From Rhizobium sp. BK602 (lineage in GTDB: Bacteria > Pseudomonadota > Alphaproteobacteria > Rhizobiales > Rhizobiaceae): 64,000 nucleotides of DNA. This document shows, piece by piece, positions 21,642 through 31,771 of this stretch. A model generated the notes under the pieces. It was not told the DNA's origin, ran no database searches, and worked only from the letters and a program-made list of their open reading frames with translations. Made by a program: the position numbers and the translations under genes. Numbering within the stretch: position 1 is the first letter of the stretch; each line of letters begins with the position of its first letter. The DNA lies in NCBI RefSeq assembly GCF_014195095.1, contig NZ_JACIBC010000001.1:186001-250000 (forward strand), given 5' to 3'.

Positions 21642-22040
21642 GGGCTCTCATCCGTTTTTTGGTTGCGCGAAAAACCGGCCAGGGTGGGAGATCACCGGCC
21701 GGGGCGCATGGGCAAGTCTTTTCAGGCTAGAAGCGGCTTATAGGCAAATGTATTTGCAAACGGAACCCCATAAATCGCGGAATCGACAGGAATCGGGAAG
21801 AGAGATGCGATCGAGGGAGGCAATTGGCCCCAATGGCGGTTTGGCGCCCATATTCGTTCGTCCCTCGCCACGCATGCGATCCAGCCATGGTTCTGGCGGG
21901 AAAGCCGGCGCCGGGTTTTCGGTCGATGGCGGCGTCGCGAAATTTTTCTTTGAGATTTTCATAATTTATGGTGACACAGTATATTTCAGAAAGAGCTATA
22001 CTCTGTTGACTCAACGGGTTGTTTCGCCGGGAGGTGCATT
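21642..22040. other. 399-bp intergenic region between divergent genes
   Basis: It should contain the promoters of carB and of the metallopeptidase. I see no arginine- or pyrimidine-linked leader peptide or terminator-like attenuator before carB, and no gene. Confidence 0.45.
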
Positions 22041-22970
22041 ATGGACTGGAAAGGACGTCGGCAATCCGACAATGTCGAGGATGAACGCGGCTCGTCGCCG
22101 ATGGGTGGTGGCGGTTCCCTTGGCGGTGGCGGCATACGTTTTCCCGGTGGCGGCATAGGGGGCGGTGGTCTCAGCTTTCGCACCATCATTGTTCTCGTGG
22201 TCATCTTCCTGGTATTGCGGGCCATGGGCGTCGACGTCATCGGGCTGCTGCAGCAGAGCGGCATGCTGACCGGCGACTCAGGCTCCAGCTATCAGCAGAG
22301 CGATTCCGGCGGCGGCACTGCCACGCCGGCCAATGACGAGATGAAGCAGTTCGTCTCCACGGTGCTGGCCGATACCGAGGACACCTGGACCGGCATCTTC
22401 AAGTCGATGGGGCAGACCTATACCGATCCGAAACTGGTGCTGTTTTCCGGCCGTTTCCCGTCGGCTTGCGGCACGGCTTCGGCTGCAACCGGACCTTTCT
22501 ATTGCCCGAGCGATCAGAAGGTCTATCTCGACATGGCCTTCTTCCAGCAGATGAAGGATCAGTTCGGCGCATCCGGCGATTTCGCGCAGGCCTATGTCAT
22601 TGCGCATGAGGTCGGCCACCATGTCCAGGATCAGCTCGGCATCCTGCCGAAGTTCAACCAGGCCCGCCAGACCATGAGCGAGGTGGAGGCCAACAAGATG
22701 TCGGTGCGCATCGAGCTGCAGGCGGATTGTTTCGCCGGCATCTGGGGCAAGTTCACGCAGCAGAAAGGCATTCTGCAGCAGGGTGATCTCGAGGAGGCGC
22801 TGAATGCCGCGCAGCAGATCGGCGACGATACGCTGCAGAAGCGCAGCCAGGGCTATGTCGTGCCCGACAGCTTCAACCATGGCACCTCGGCGCAGCGCAT
22901 GAAGTGGTTCAAGCAGGGCTTCGATTCCGGCAAGCTTAGCGATTGCGATACGCTGAACAATCCGGTCTAG
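22041..22970 (+). CDS. neutral zinc metallopeptidase, YpfJ family
   Basis: A 309-residue membrane-anchored protein. A hydrophilic start and a glycine-rich stretch (about 20-48) precede one membrane helix (about 50-70, TIIVLVVIFLVLRAM). The outer domain holds the zinc motif HEVGHH (near 195) and a second acidic region ELQADCFAGIWG. ATG 22041 follows GGGAGG. The layout matches the putative neutral zinc metallopeptidase family; its substrate is unknown. Confidence 0.9.
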   Translation: MDWKGRRQSDNVEDERGSSPMGGGGSLGGGGIRFPGGGIGGGGLSFRTIIVLVVIFLVLRAMGVDVIGLLQQSGMLTGDSGSSYQQSDSGGGTATPANDEMKQFVSTVLADTEDTWTGIFKSMGQTYTDPKLVLFSGRFPSACGTASAATGPFYCPSDQKVYLDMAFFQQMKDQFGASGDFAQAYVIAHEVGHHVQDQLGILPKFNQARQTMSEVEANKMSVRIELQADCFAGIWGKFTQQKGILQQGDLEEALNAAQQIGDDTLQKRSQGYVVPDSFNHGTSAQRMKWFKQGFDSGKLSDCDTLNNPV

Positions 22971-23013
22971 CGCCTAAATGCCTCCCCCCGAAGTGCGGGG
23001 GAAGGCATGCCAA

Positions 23014-24009
23014 TTATTTCTCGCTGTCCATATGTACCAGCTGTGCCTCGGGATAACGGCCGCCGGCGGCGGCATCCTTCGGAACAGCCCGTTCTATTGT
23101 GGCGAGATCCTCCGCCGACAGCTCGACGGACAGGGAGCCCAGTGCTTCCGCCAGCCGATCGCGGCGTCGGGCACCGACGACGGGAATGATGTCCTTGCCC
23201 TGGGCTGCGACCCAGGCAATGGCGATCTGGGCGACACTGACCCCTTTGGAGTCGGCAATCCGGCGCAGCGCCTCCACCAATTTGAGGTTCTTCTCGACAT
23301 TGCCCGCCTGAAAGCGCGGGCTGATGACGCGGAAATCGCCCTTCTGCGCGGCGGCATCCTTCTGCCAATGGCCACTGATCAGGCCGCGCGACAGGACGCC
23401 GTAGGCGGTGATGCCGATCCCGAGTTCGCGGCAGGTGGGCAGGATCTGGTCCTCGATGCCGCGCGAGATCAGCGAATATTCGATCTGGAGATCGACGATC
23501 GGGTGAACGGCGGCGGCCCGGCGGATGGTGTCCGCACCAACTTCGGAAAGGCCGATATGCTTGATGTAGCCTTCCTTGACGAGGTCGGCCATGGCGCCGA
23601 TCTGATCCTCGATCGGCACGTTCGGATCGAGGCGCGCCGGGCGATAGATATCGATATGATCGACGCCGAGGCGCTGCAGCGAATAGGCAAGGAAATTGCG
23701 GATGGCGGCGGGGCGGGCGTCGTAGCCCAGCCAGGCGCCGGCGGGATCTCGCAGGGCGCCGAACTTGACGCTCAGCAGGAAATCGTCGCGCTTCAGCCCT
23801 TTGATCGCCTCGCCGATCAGTATTTCATTGTGGCCCATGCCGTAGAAGTCGCCGGTATCGAGCAGGTTGACGCCGGCATCGAGTGCCGCGTGAATGGTGG
23901 CAATGCTCTCGGCGCGATCCGACGGCCCATACATGCCTGACATGCCCATGCAGCCGAGGCCGATGGCCGATACGTCCGGACCGGTCTTGCCCAATTGATG
24001 CATCTGCAT
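23014..24009 (-). CDS. aldo/keto reductase
   Basis: A 331-residue NADPH-dependent reductase with a TIM barrel. ATG 24009 (MQMHQLGKTGPDVSAIGLGC) follows AAGGAGA. The catalytic Asp and Tyr lie in DTGDFYGMGHNE, and the lysine in SVKFGALRDPAG. The usual catalytic His position reads IDIYRPARLDP, as in the plant auxin-induced-like AKR13 group. The LysR gene is divergent across 127 bases and is its likely regulator. The open frame runs upstream to 24477 but antisense to LysR. Confidence 0.9.
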   Translation of the reverse strand: MQMHQLGKTGPDVSAIGLGCMGMSGMYGPSDRAESIATIHAALDAGVNLLDTGDFYGMGHNEILIGEAIKGLKRDDFLLSVKFGALRDPAGAWLGYDARPAAIRNFLAYSLQRLGVDHIDIYRPARLDPNVPIEDQIGAMADLVKEGYIKHIGLSEVGADTIRRAAAVHPIVDLQIEYSLISRGIEDQILPTCRELGIGITAYGVLSRGLISGHWQKDAAAQKGDFRVISPRFQAGNVEKNLKLVEALRRIADSKGVSVAQIAIAWVAAQGKDIIPVVGARRRDRLAEALGSLSVELSAEDLATIERAVPKDAAAGGRYPEAQLVHMDSEK

Positions 24010-24136
24010 TTCCGTTCTCCTTGGTCTGCGGCGCTGCTTTGTGTCGTCAGGCAGCGTCTTCGGGATTGGTTTTACCTCTTTCACGTTTGTGCGATAATCC
24101 TGGTATATCGAAACGGGTTGTTTGGAATTTCGTACA

Positions 24137-25048
24137 ATGGATGAACTGCCACTCGCCGATCTCGATGCCTTTGCCGCCGTCGCCCGCGAACGGAATTTTC
24201 GCGAGGCCGCGCGCAAGCGCCGGGTTTCCGCATCGTCGTTGAGCGAGGCATTGCGGCGGCTGGAGGAGCGCCTCGGCGTGCGGCTGCTCAACCGCACTAC
24301 CCGCAGCGTCACGCTCACCGAAGCCGGTGAACGGTTGATCGAGCGGCTCGGGCCGGCGATGGGCGAGATCGCGACCGCGCTCGATGACATCAACAGTTTC
24401 CGCGATACCGTCGGCGGGACGTTGCGCCTCAACGTGCCGACGGTGGCCGCCGTCGTCATCATGCCGGGGATCGTCAACCGTTTCCTGAAGGCCTATCCGG
24501 GCATTTCCGTGGAGATCATCGCCGAAGACAGCTTCATCGATGTGCTGGCGGCGGGCTTCGATGCCGGCATCCGCTATGACGAACGGCTGGAGCGGGACAT
24601 GATCGCTGTGCCGATTGGCCCAAGGCGCCAGCGCTACGTCGCGGCCGCGTCGCCGGCTTACCTTGCCGCATATGGAACGCCGCTGCATCCGCGCGATATT
24701 CTCGATCATCGCTGTATTCGTCACCGTTTCCTGAGAAGTCCGGCCTTTCCCTGGGAATTCGAAAAGGCGGGTGAGGCGGTCGTCATTTCGCCACCGACGG
24801 TTCTCGCCAGCAATTCGATCGACATGGAGCGCAGTGCCGCGGTGGCGGGGCTTGGCATCATCTTTACCTTCGAGGAGTTCATTGCCCCGCAAATCGCAAG
24901 CGGCGAGCTGGTCGCCATTCTCGAAGATTGGAGCTCGGTTTTTCCTGGTCCGTTCCTTTATTATGCCAGCCGCCGTCATATGCCGGGGCCGCTTCGGGCC
25001 TTCGTGGATTTCCTGAAATCGGAGCAGCGACGCATGCCGCAGGATTGA
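24137..25048 (+). CDS. LysR-family transcriptional regulator
   Basis: About 303 residues from ATG 24137 (MDELPLADLDAFAAVARERN); a TTG at 24122 is possible. The helix-turn-helix (RVSASSLSEALRRLEERLGV) and the linker LLNRTTRSVTLTEAGERL are typical. It is divergent from the aldo/keto reductase, and the shared 127-base gap should hold its operator. The effector is unknown. Confidence 0.9.
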   Translation: MDELPLADLDAFAAVARERNFREAARKRRVSASSLSEALRRLEERLGVRLLNRTTRSVTLTEAGERLIERLGPAMGEIATALDDINSFRDTVGGTLRLNVPTVAAVVIMPGIVNRFLKAYPGISVEIIAEDSFIDVLAAGFDAGIRYDERLERDMIAVPIGPRRQRYVAAASPAYLAAYGTPLHPRDILDHRCIRHRFLRSPAFPWEFEKAGEAVVISPPTVLASNSIDMERSAAVAGLGIIFTFEEFIAPQIASGELVAILEDWSSVFPGPFLYYASRRHMPGPLRAFVDFLKSEQRRMPQD

Positions 25049-25209
25049 TGGCCTATCGTCTCATGGATCAAAAAAATCCGTCGATAAATCAGGAAGATTG
25101 AAGCGTTCACGGATTGTTTCGGCCAAAATCTTTCGGTAAGGGGTATTTTCCGATTTTTCGTTCACGTTCTGTCTCTTCATGGGGATAGGGCCGCCAAAAG
25201 GCAAACTCC

Positions 25210-26466
25210 ATGATCGACCAGAAATTCGCGCGTCGCGGCCTGTTCCTCGTTTTCCTGATCCTCTTCCTCGACGTCATCGGCATCGCCATCATCATGCCGG
25301 TCATGCCGAAATATCTGGAGGAGCTGACGGGTGCGACGATCAGCGAAGCCGCGACCGAGGGCGGCTGGCTGCTATTGGCCTATGCCGGCATGCAGTTCCT
25401 GTTTTCGCCCTTGATCGGCAATCTGAGCGACCGCTTCGGGCGCCGGCCGCTCTTGCTCGCCTCGGTGCTGACCTTCGCGATCGACAATTTCATCTGTGCC
25501 ATCGCGACATCCTATTGGATGCTGTTCGTCGGCCGCATTCTCGCGGGCATCAGCGGCGCGAGCTTCTCGACCTGTTCCGCCTATATCGCCGACATCAGCA
25601 ACGACCAGAATCGCGCCAAGAATTTCGGCCTGATCGGCATGGCCTTCGGCGTCGGCTTCGTGCTCGGGCCGGTCATCGGCGGCTTCCTGGGGGAATTCGG
25701 TCCGCGCGTGCCCTTCTATGGAGCAGCTGCGGTCGCTTTTCTGAATTTCGTCTGCGCCTATTTCCTGCTGCCGGAAACGCTGGAGGCGAAGAACCGCCGT
25801 CGTTTCGAGCTCTGGCGCGCCAATCCGCTCGGTGCGCTTCGTCAGATGCGGCATTATCCCGGCGTCGGCTGGGTGTGCGTCGTCATGTTCCTCAATTGGC
25901 TGGCACACGGCGTCTATCCTGCAGTCTGGGCCTTCATCTCCTCCTATCGTTACGGTTGGAGCGAGGGGCAGATCGGCTTTTCGCTCGGCGTCTATGGCAT
26001 CGGCGCGGCGATCACCATCGGTCTGGTCCTGCCGCGGCTCGTGCCGCTGCTGGGCGAATGGAAGACGGCGCTGCTGGGCATGACCTTCTCCGGCATCGGC
26101 CTGATGGGCTATGCCTCCGCCTGGCATGGTTGGATGGTCTATGCCGTCATCGTCGTCACCGTCATCGAGAACGTCGCGGACGCGCCGTTGCGCTCGATCG
26201 CCGCCGGCAAGGTGCCGCCGTCGGCGCAGGGCGAGCTGCAGGGCGCGCTTGGCAGCCTGACCAGCATTACCGCCATTATCGGGCCGGTGCTCTTTCCCTA
26301 TCTCTTCCGCTATTTCACCGCTCCCGAGGCACCGGTCACCTTTGCCGGGGCACCCTTCATCATGGGGGTGATCCTGACTCTGGCCGCACTGACCGTCTTC
26401 GTCGTCAAGGTACGCAAGAGCGCGTCGAACGCAGTCGTGGAGCCGGTGGCTCAAGAGGTTGCCTGA
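25210..26466 (+). CDS. MFS transporter, TCR/Tet drug-efflux family
   Basis: A 418-residue inner-membrane protein with about 12 helices. The loop 2-3 motif [14 protein letters not shown] and motif C around [12 protein letters not shown] mark a drug:H+ antiporter of the TetA-like (class TCR/Tet) group. Real substrates are unknown; rhizobial members often do not confer tetracycline resistance. No TetR gene lies beside it. The start at 25210 has only a weak AAAGGC box. Confidence 0.87.
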   Translation: MIDQKFARRGLFLVFLILFLDVIGIAIIMPVMPKYLEELTGATISEAATEGGWLLLAYAGMQFLFSPLIGNLSDRFGRRPLLLASVLTFAIDNFICAIATSYWMLFVGRILAGISGASFSTCSAYIADISNDQNRAKNFGLIGMAFGVGFVLGPVIGGFLGEFGPRVPFYGAAAVAFLNFVCAYFLLPETLEAKNRRRFELWRANPLGALRQMRHYPGVGWVCVVMFLNWLAHGVYPAVWAFISSYRYGWSEGQIGFSLGVYGIGAAITIGLVLPRLVPLLGEWKTALLGMTFSGIGLMGYASAWHGWMVYAVIVVTVIENVADAPLRSIAAGKVPPSAQGELQGALGSLTSITAIIGPVLFPYLFRYFTAPEAPVTFAGAPFIMGVILTLAALTVFVVKVRKSASNAVVEPVAQEVA

Positions 26467-26615
26467 ATAATCATCAGATATTTTGATGTCCTGATGAATT
26501 CTTTAGCATCTTGGCACCGTCAGCTGGCTTTTCGGCTCAAGTTGAGGTAATCCGGCAGGCTCGCGCATCCCTGGGTGGGAGCAGTTTGCGCGTCTTTTAC
26601 AAATCGAGCTTCAAA

Positions 26616-28013
26616 ATGGACATGCCTGCAACTGCGCGCCCGTTCGCGCACGACAACAACAATTCGTGGTCCGCGCATTTCCGCGCTACACTGGCGCTCG
26701 GCATACCGCTGATCGGCGCGCAGCTGGCGCAGCTCGGCATCAACACCACGGATGTGATGATCGTCGGTCGTCTCGGCGCCGAGCAGCTCGCGGCCATGGT
26801 GCTTGCCGCTCAATTCCTGTTCACGATCCAGATCTTCGGCTCCGGCTTTTCCATTGCCGTCGTGCCGCTGGTGGCGCAAGCCTATGGGCAGGGCAACGTC
26901 ATGGCGGTTCGCCGGGCGCTGCGCATGGGGCTCTGGGTCGTCACGGCCTATTGGCTGCTGGCGCAGCCTGCCTTTTTCTACTCGGAACAGATCCTGCTGG
27001 CCGCCGGTCAGAACCCCGAAGTGGCGCGGCTTGCCAGTGGTTATATCGATATCGGCCATTTCGCCGTGCTGCCGGGACTGCTTTACAATGTCATTCGCGC
27101 GCTCGTCAGCGCCATCGGCCGGGCCGGCGTCATCCTCCATGTCACCATCGCCATGCTGGTGATGAATGCGATCCTCGCCTATTGCCTGGTGCTCGGGCAT
27201 TTCGGCATGCCGGCGCTTGGGCTGCATGGCGCGGCCATCGTCTCCGTTGCGGTGCAGACGGCCGGCTTCCTGTTCATCCTTGCCTATGTTCAGAGCCGCG
27301 AGGAGACGCGCCGCTATGAGATATTCGTCCGGCTCTGGCGACCGGACTGGCATGCCCTGTGGGAAGTGGTGCGTCTCGGCTTTCCGATCAGCATCACGGT
27401 TCTCGCCGAAGTCAGCCTCTTCACGGCCGCATCCTTGCTGATGGGGCAGATCGGCACGATCGAGCTCGCGGCGCATGGTATTGCGCTGCAATGGGCCTCT
27501 ATCGCCTTCATGATCCCGCTCGGCCTCAGCCAGGCGGCGACCGTCAGGGTCGGCGTCGCGCATGGGCAGGGAGATCATCTCGGCCTGACGCGGGCTGCGA
27601 TTGTCGTGCTGATCGTTTCGTGTTTCATCTCGCTGGGCGGCAGCATCCTGTTCGCGACGATGCCGGAATGGCTGGGAAGCTGGTTCCTGGACGTGGCCTC
27701 GGTCGATGCGCCGAAAGTGCTCGCCTATGCCGCTCCGCTCATCGTTGTCGCGGGTCTGTTCCAGCTCGTCGATGGCCTGCAGGCAATTGCCAGCGGCCTG
27801 TTGCGCGGCCTCAAGGATGCGCGGGTGCCGATGATCCTCGCTCTGATCGCCTATTGGCCGATCGGCTTCTTCCTGGCCTGGCTGCTGGCCTTCCCGCTCG
27901 GTTTCGGCGGAATCGGCATCTGGTTCGGCTTCCTCCTGGGGCTTGCCTCGGCCGCGACGATGCTCTGCGTGCGCTTCTATATCCTGCTCCGCTCGGAGAG
28001 GGCGGCCGGCTGA
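26616..28013 (+). CDS. MATE-family multidrug efflux transporter (NorM-like)
   Basis: About 465 residues with 12 predicted helices in two homologous halves. The opening ALGIPLIGAQLAQLGINTTD and the ATVRVGVAHGQG motif are MATE signatures. It exports cationic compounds using an Na+ or H+ gradient. The start is set at ATG 26616 (MDMPATARPF); the frame upstream to 26511 has no family sequence. A terminator overlaps its stop codon. Confidence 0.9.
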   Translation: MDMPATARPFAHDNNNSWSAHFRATLALGIPLIGAQLAQLGINTTDVMIVGRLGAEQLAAMVLAAQFLFTIQIFGSGFSIAVVPLVAQAYGQGNVMAVRRALRMGLWVVTAYWLLAQPAFFYSEQILLAAGQNPEVARLASGYIDIGHFAVLPGLLYNVIRALVSAIGRAGVILHVTIAMLVMNAILAYCLVLGHFGMPALGLHGAAIVSVAVQTAGFLFILAYVQSREETRRYEIFVRLWRPDWHALWEVVRLGFPISITVLAEVSLFTAASLLMGQIGTIELAAHGIALQWASIAFMIPLGLSQAATVRVGVAHGQGDHLGLTRAAIVVLIVSCFISLGGSILFATMPEWLGSWFLDVASVDAPKVLAYAAPLIVVAGLFQLVDGLQAIASGLLRGLKDARVPMILALIAYWPIGFFLAWLLAFPLGFGGIGIWFGFLLGLASAATMLCVRFYILLRSERAAG

Positions 28014-28028
28014 AGCTCGGCCGCTTTT
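28002..28028 (+). terminator. terminator overlapping the MATE stop codon
   Basis: GCGGCCG (28002-28008) pairs with CGGCCGC (28018-28024), followed by TTTT. The stem includes the end of the coding sequence and its TGA. Confidence 0.6.
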
Positions 28029-28112
28029 CCGATCTTCAGCCGCAAGACTGCTGACAGATATTGGCAGTATGATCCCGTATATTGGTGCCATACCAATCGA
28101 TGGGAGATGACC

Positions 28113-28685
28113 ATGACATTCAAGGCAAGCGATCGTAGCGAGACCAATCTCTTCTCGCTGGAAGGACAAGTCAGCCATGGTGCCGTCGTGCGCATGCTCG
28201 CGCAGCCGGGCGCTTCTCGTCAGTATGAGCAACCGGCCGCCAAATCCTATTGGCTGGCCGTCGCATGCGCCGAGCATGTTCGCTATGGACGGGCGCATGG
28301 CTTCATGCAGGTCAATCACGGCAAGCAAGGGCCGCTGCGGCGCATCAGGCCGGGCGATGGCGTGGTCTACTATTCGCCGTCGGTGGTCATGGGCGGAAAG
28401 GACGGCTTCCAGAGCTTCACGGCGATCGGTCATGTCCGCGACGGAGAGCCCTATCAGGGCCAGATGGGATCGGGCACGGCCTATCGCCGCGATGTCGACT
28501 GGCTGGACACGCCGGACCAGCCGATCCGTCCTCTGCTGGACTGGCTGGATTTCACGCAGGACAAGAACTGGGGCTACAAGCTGAGATTCGGCCTTGTGTC
28601 CTTCGGCCAGTCCGATTTCGAGTTCCTGCAGGAAATCATGACCAGCGAACTCGAGGAAGTCAGGCGGCGGCGCATGATAGCGTGA
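28113..28685 (+). CDS. EVE-domain protein
   Basis: About 190 residues. The features [20 protein letters not shown], then [12 protein letters not shown] and [13 protein letters not shown], match the EVE/PUA-like fold, which binds modified bases in DNA or RNA. GGGAG at 28102-28106 favours ATG 28113 over ATG 28107. The gene stands alone and is convergent with carA across a shared terminator. Its nucleic-acid target is unknown. Confidence 0.85.
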   Translation: MTFKASDRSETNLFSLEGQVSHGAVVRMLAQPGASRQYEQPAAKSYWLAVACAEHVRYGRAHGFMQVNHGKQGPLRRIRPGDGVVYYSPSVVMGGKDGFQSFTAIGHVRDGEPYQGQMGSGTAYRRDVDWLDTPDQPIRPLLDWLDFTQDKNWGYKLRFGLVSFGQSDFEFLQEIMTSELEEVRRRRMIA

Positions 28686-28719
28686 GCGTGCTCGTGGCCG
28701 AATGCATTCCGCCGAAAGA

Positions 28720-28752
28720 AAAACCCCGGATTGGCGATCAATCCGGGGTTTT
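28720..28752. terminator. bidirectional terminator between the EVE gene and carA
   Basis: A 14-bp perfect stem (28720-28733 with 28739-28752, core ACCCCGGATTG) has a 5-base loop and A/T runs on both sides, so it can stop transcription from either convergent gene. Confidence 0.9.
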
Positions 28753-28778
28753 CCATTGATGTGAAACGACTTGACGCG

Positions 28779-29987
28779 TTAGGCGCGTTCGGCGAGCGCC
28801 GGTTCGCCCTTCTTCTCGCGCACCAGATTGACGAAGCGGCGGAAGAGATAGTGGCTGTCCTGCGGGCCGGGGGAGGCTTCCGGGTGATGCTGGACGGAGA
28901 AGACCGGCTTGCCGGCGACGCGCAGGCCGCAATTGCTGCCGTCGAAGAGGGAAACGTGAGTCTCCTCAACGCCTTCCGGCAGCGAGTTTGAGTCGATCGC
29001 GAAGCCATGGTTCATGGAGACGATCTCGACCTTGCCCGTCGTGTGGTCCTTGACCGGGTGGTTGGCGCCATGATGGCCCTGATGCATCTTGGCGGTCTTG
29101 GCGCCGAGGGCGAGGCCGAGCATCTGGTGGCCGAGGCAGATGCCGAACAGCGGGATGTCCGCCTTCAGCAGATCCCGGATGACCGGAACCGCATATTCGC
29201 CAGTGGCGGCCGGATCGCCGGGGCCGTTCGACAGGAAGATGCCGTCCGGCTGCAGCGCCAGCACGTCATCGGTGGAGGCGGTTGCCGGCAGCACCGTGAC
29301 CTTGCAGTCGAGGCCGGTGAACAGACGCAGGATGTTGCGCTTGACGCCATAGTCGAGGCAAACGACGTGATACTTGGCATCGTCGGCCTTTAGTTCGCCA
29401 TAGCCTTCGTTCCAGACCCAGGGTGTCTGTGACCATTGCGAGGACTGGCCCGATGAGGCGACCTTGGCGAGGTCGAGGCCTTCCAGGCCGCCCCAGGCCT
29501 TGGCATCCGCCTTCAGCTGGTCGATGTCGAAGACGCCGTTCGGATCATGGGCGATGACGCCGTTGGGCATGCCGTTTTCACGGATCCAGGCGGTCAGCGC
29601 GCGGGTATCGATGCCGCACATGCCGATGATGCCGCGCGCCGTCAGCCACTGATCGAGATGCTTGGCGGCGCGGTAGTTCGAGGGATCGGTGATATCGGCT
29701 TTGAAGATGACGCCGACGGCGCCATGGCGGGCGGCGGGCGTCAGATCCTCGATATCTTCCTCGTTGGTGCCGACATTGCCGATATGCGGGAAGGTGAAGG
29801 TGACGATCTGGCCGAGATAGGAGGGATCGGTGAGGATCTCCTCGTAACCTGTGAGCGCCGTGTTGAAGCAGACTTCGGCTTGGACCTTGCCGGTCGCGCC
29901 GATACCCTTGCCTTCGATCACGGTGCCGTCGGCGAGAACGAGCAGGGCACTCGGCTTTTCAGTTGTCCATGGGGCTGTGGCGGTCAT
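28779..29987 (-). CDS. carA: carbamoyl-phosphate synthase small subunit
   Basis: About 402 residues from ATG 29987 (MTATAPWTTEKPSALLVLAD); ATG 29993 two codons earlier is possible. This glutaminase subunit feeds ammonia to CarB. The N-terminal CPSase domain includes CFNTALTGYEEILTDPSYLG, and the class I amidotransferase domain has the nucleophile in LFGICLGHQMLGLALG and the His-Glu pair in SVQHHPEASPGP. The open frame runs to 30095 but the extra N-terminus is not family-like. Divergent from yqeY. Confidence 0.96.
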   Translation of the reverse strand: MTATAPWTTEKPSALLVLADGTVIEGKGIGATGKVQAEVCFNTALTGYEEILTDPSYLGQIVTFTFPHIGNVGTNEEDIEDLTPAARHGAVGVIFKADITDPSNYRAAKHLDQWLTARGIIGMCGIDTRALTAWIRENGMPNGVIAHDPNGVFDIDQLKADAKAWGGLEGLDLAKVASSGQSSQWSQTPWVWNEGYGELKADDAKYHVVCLDYGVKRNILRLFTGLDCKVTVLPATASTDDVLALQPDGIFLSNGPGDPAATGEYAVPVIRDLLKADIPLFGICLGHQMLGLALGAKTAKMHQGHHGANHPVKDHTTGKVEIVSMNHGFAIDSNSLPEGVEETHVSLFDGSNCGLRVAGKPVFSVQHHPEASPGPQDSHYLFRRFVNLVREKKGEPALAERA

Positions 29988-30253
29988 TGTCATCCCGTTT
30001 CCGGCGTCGTGCGCAGCCTTGAAGAAGCCGTCGGCATCCGCCATGTTTGTAGCAAGGTACAGCCGGCGACGCGTGTCTCGGCTTGAGATCTTCATATCGA
30101 TCTAATGTGCAGGTGATGGACATAGCCAAACAAGGCGTGCCGGTCAATGCGCGCCGTTCGTTTCCCGCCAGGGAATTCGTGGGTTTCGTGCCCGGCGGAC
30201 GCAATTGCATTGATTGCCGCTCATGGTCTATGAGACTGGCAACATGAAATAAG

Positions 30254-30278
30254 AGGCCGGGCGATCCTCGCCGGCCTC
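30254..30278. promoter_or_regulatory. hairpin upstream of yqeY
   Basis: GAGGCCGG and CCGGCCTC form an 8-bp perfect stem, extended by GCGA/TCGC-type pairs around a small loop, about 20 bases before the yqeY start. It has no T-run, so a leader structure is more likely than a terminator. Confidence 0.35.
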
Positions 30279-30296
30279 ATTACGGAGTTAAAAGAC

Positions 30297-30749
30297 ATGA
30301 TCCGCGAAACGCTTTCCAACGCCCAGAAGGATGCCATGAGGGCCAAGGACGCGGCGAGGCTTTCGACCGTGCGCCTGATCCTTGCCGCCATCAAGGACAA
30401 GGACATCGCCAATCGCGGTCTCGGCAAGGAGCCGGCAAGCGACGACGAAATCCTGCAGCTGCTGGCCAAGATGATCAAGCAGCGCGAAGAATCGGTGAAG
30501 ATCTATGTCGATGGCGGCCGCCCGGAGCTGGCCGACAAGGAGCGCGAGGAAATCGCCGTCATCCAGGGCTTCATGCCGGAACAGCTTTCCGAGGACAAGG
30601 TGCGGGAGATCTGCGCCGCCATCGTGGCCGAACTCGGTGCACAGGGCTTGAAGGACATGGGCAAGTGCGTTGCCGCCCTGCGCGAGCGCTATGCCGGGCA
30701 GATGGACTTCGCCAAGGCTTCGGCGATTCTCAAGGATCTGCTGAAGTAA
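30297..30749 (+). CDS. GatB/YqeY domain protein
   Basis: A 150-residue helical protein (MIRETLSNAQKDAMRAKDAA...). The features ARLSTVRLILAAIKDKDIA, a central EQLSEDKV and DMGKCVAALRERYAGQMDF match YqeY, which resembles the tail of GatB and may assist tRNA-dependent amidation. ATG 30297 follows GGAG. It sits between carA and dnaG, its conserved place in rhizobia. A strong hairpin terminator follows. Confidence 0.93.
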   Translation: MIRETLSNAQKDAMRAKDAARLSTVRLILAAIKDKDIANRGLGKEPASDDEILQLLAKMIKQREESVKIYVDGGRPELADKEREEIAVIQGFMPEQLSEDKVREICAAIVAELGAQGLKDMGKCVAALRERYAGQMDFAKASAILKDLLK

Positions 30750-30796
30750 TTCCGCACGCCCGCAAGGGCCGAGGTCGATACCGGCTTAAAATAGAG

Positions 30797-30825
30797 AAGG
30801 CAGGAGCTGGGGGAGCTCCTGCCTT
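30797..30825 (+). terminator. terminator after yqeY
   Basis: AAGGCAGGAGCT (30797-30808) pairs perfectly with AGCTCCTGCCTT (30814-30825) around GGGGG. The stem is strong but the T-run after it is poor. Confidence 0.75.
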
Positions 30826-30950
30826 CTTGCGCTTTGCAGCCGTTTGATGACGCAGGGTGGGGCCCAAAAATCAAACGTCTATTGCAAAGGCACCCATGTG
30901 AGGCGGCGCCGGGGGTAGGGATGGTGCCTCACATGGGGATGGGTGAAACC

Positions 30951-31193
30951 TTATCTGGTGATCCTGATCTGCTGCGGCAAGTCCATGCCTTGCGCGTCGA
31001 GCCAGGACACCTGGACCTTGATGCCGGCCTTGAGAGCCGGAACCTTCATGTCGACCGGCAGTTGATAGCCGGCATTGGTCTGGAGCACGTTCGTGGCGAT
31101 CGCGGGAGCCGCGCCATCCGTCGTCGTTGCCGAGCTGTAAGTCGCTGTGGCGAAGAGGGCGGCGGCGGCAAAGGGTGCCAGCAGAACGCGCAT
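30951..31193 (-). CDS. small secreted protein of unknown function
   Basis: An 80-residue protein with a signal peptide (MRVLLAPFAAAALFATATYS, cleavage near residue 20-25). The mature part is only about 55 residues (QLPVDMKVPALKAGIKVQVS...) and could be a small beta domain. AGGAGAT precedes ATG 31193. I do not recognise the family. It is convergent with yqeY. Confidence 0.65.
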   Translation of the reverse strand: MRVLLAPFAAAALFATATYSSATTTDGAAPAIATNVLQTNAGYQLPVDMKVPALKAGIKVQVSWLDAQGMDLPQQIRITR

Positions 31194-31771
31194 CTTTTAT
31201 CTCCTAAACTGAAAACCCAGTGCTTGTCGGTTTCCGGTTCGTCGGGGACGTCTAGGCATGTCGCGTCGCGAAGCACATTTGTTCGCCGGCTTGTCTCGTC
31301 CCGTGAGAAGGAAGCTATTGCGCCGCACACCAACAATCAAATTACAAAAAAATAATGTTTGACTTACAAACCATGCCGCAAATGCGCCACCAAAAGGGAT
31401 GAACGCGCGCCCTCCTGTTCGGGGTCGATGGCCGCGCGAGATTTTGTCGCGTCCTTTTCGAAGGGAGGCTTACAATCTGCAAGCCTTTGCTTTTCCACTG
31501 TTTTTCTTGCACGGCGAAGCTGCATTCATGGCCACTTCTCATACACATATAAGATGCAGAATGGGCGTGAAGATTCTGTTTTTCCCGATGACCGGATCGC
31601 TTTCCAGGACGGTTTGCGGACATTAACGGAGCCTATGCGTTCACGGTCTTGTGATCGGAAAGGTTGCGTTTCGCGGCTGTTCGGACGGGCTGTGAATAGC
31701 GGGCGTGTTGAAAGGCTTGCCGTGGCAATGCGTGGCGTTCCTGCTTATAAGGGGGCGAGCCAGAGGTAATC
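31194..31771. other. 578-bp intergenic region before dnaG
   Basis: Divergent promoters for the small secreted protein and for dnaG should lie here. The open frames have no ribosome-binding site or protein-like composition. No repeat or clear terminator is seen. Confidence 0.45.

Noticed and set aside
26520..28433. A 637-codon minus-strand frame opposite the MATE gene
   Set aside because: It is a shadow of the MATE and EVE genes, with a strongly biased hydrophilic composition.
30254..30278. Riboswitch or attenuator before yqeY
   Set aside because: There is only a single hairpin, with no conserved aptamer pattern and no T-run; kept only as a low-confidence hairpin.
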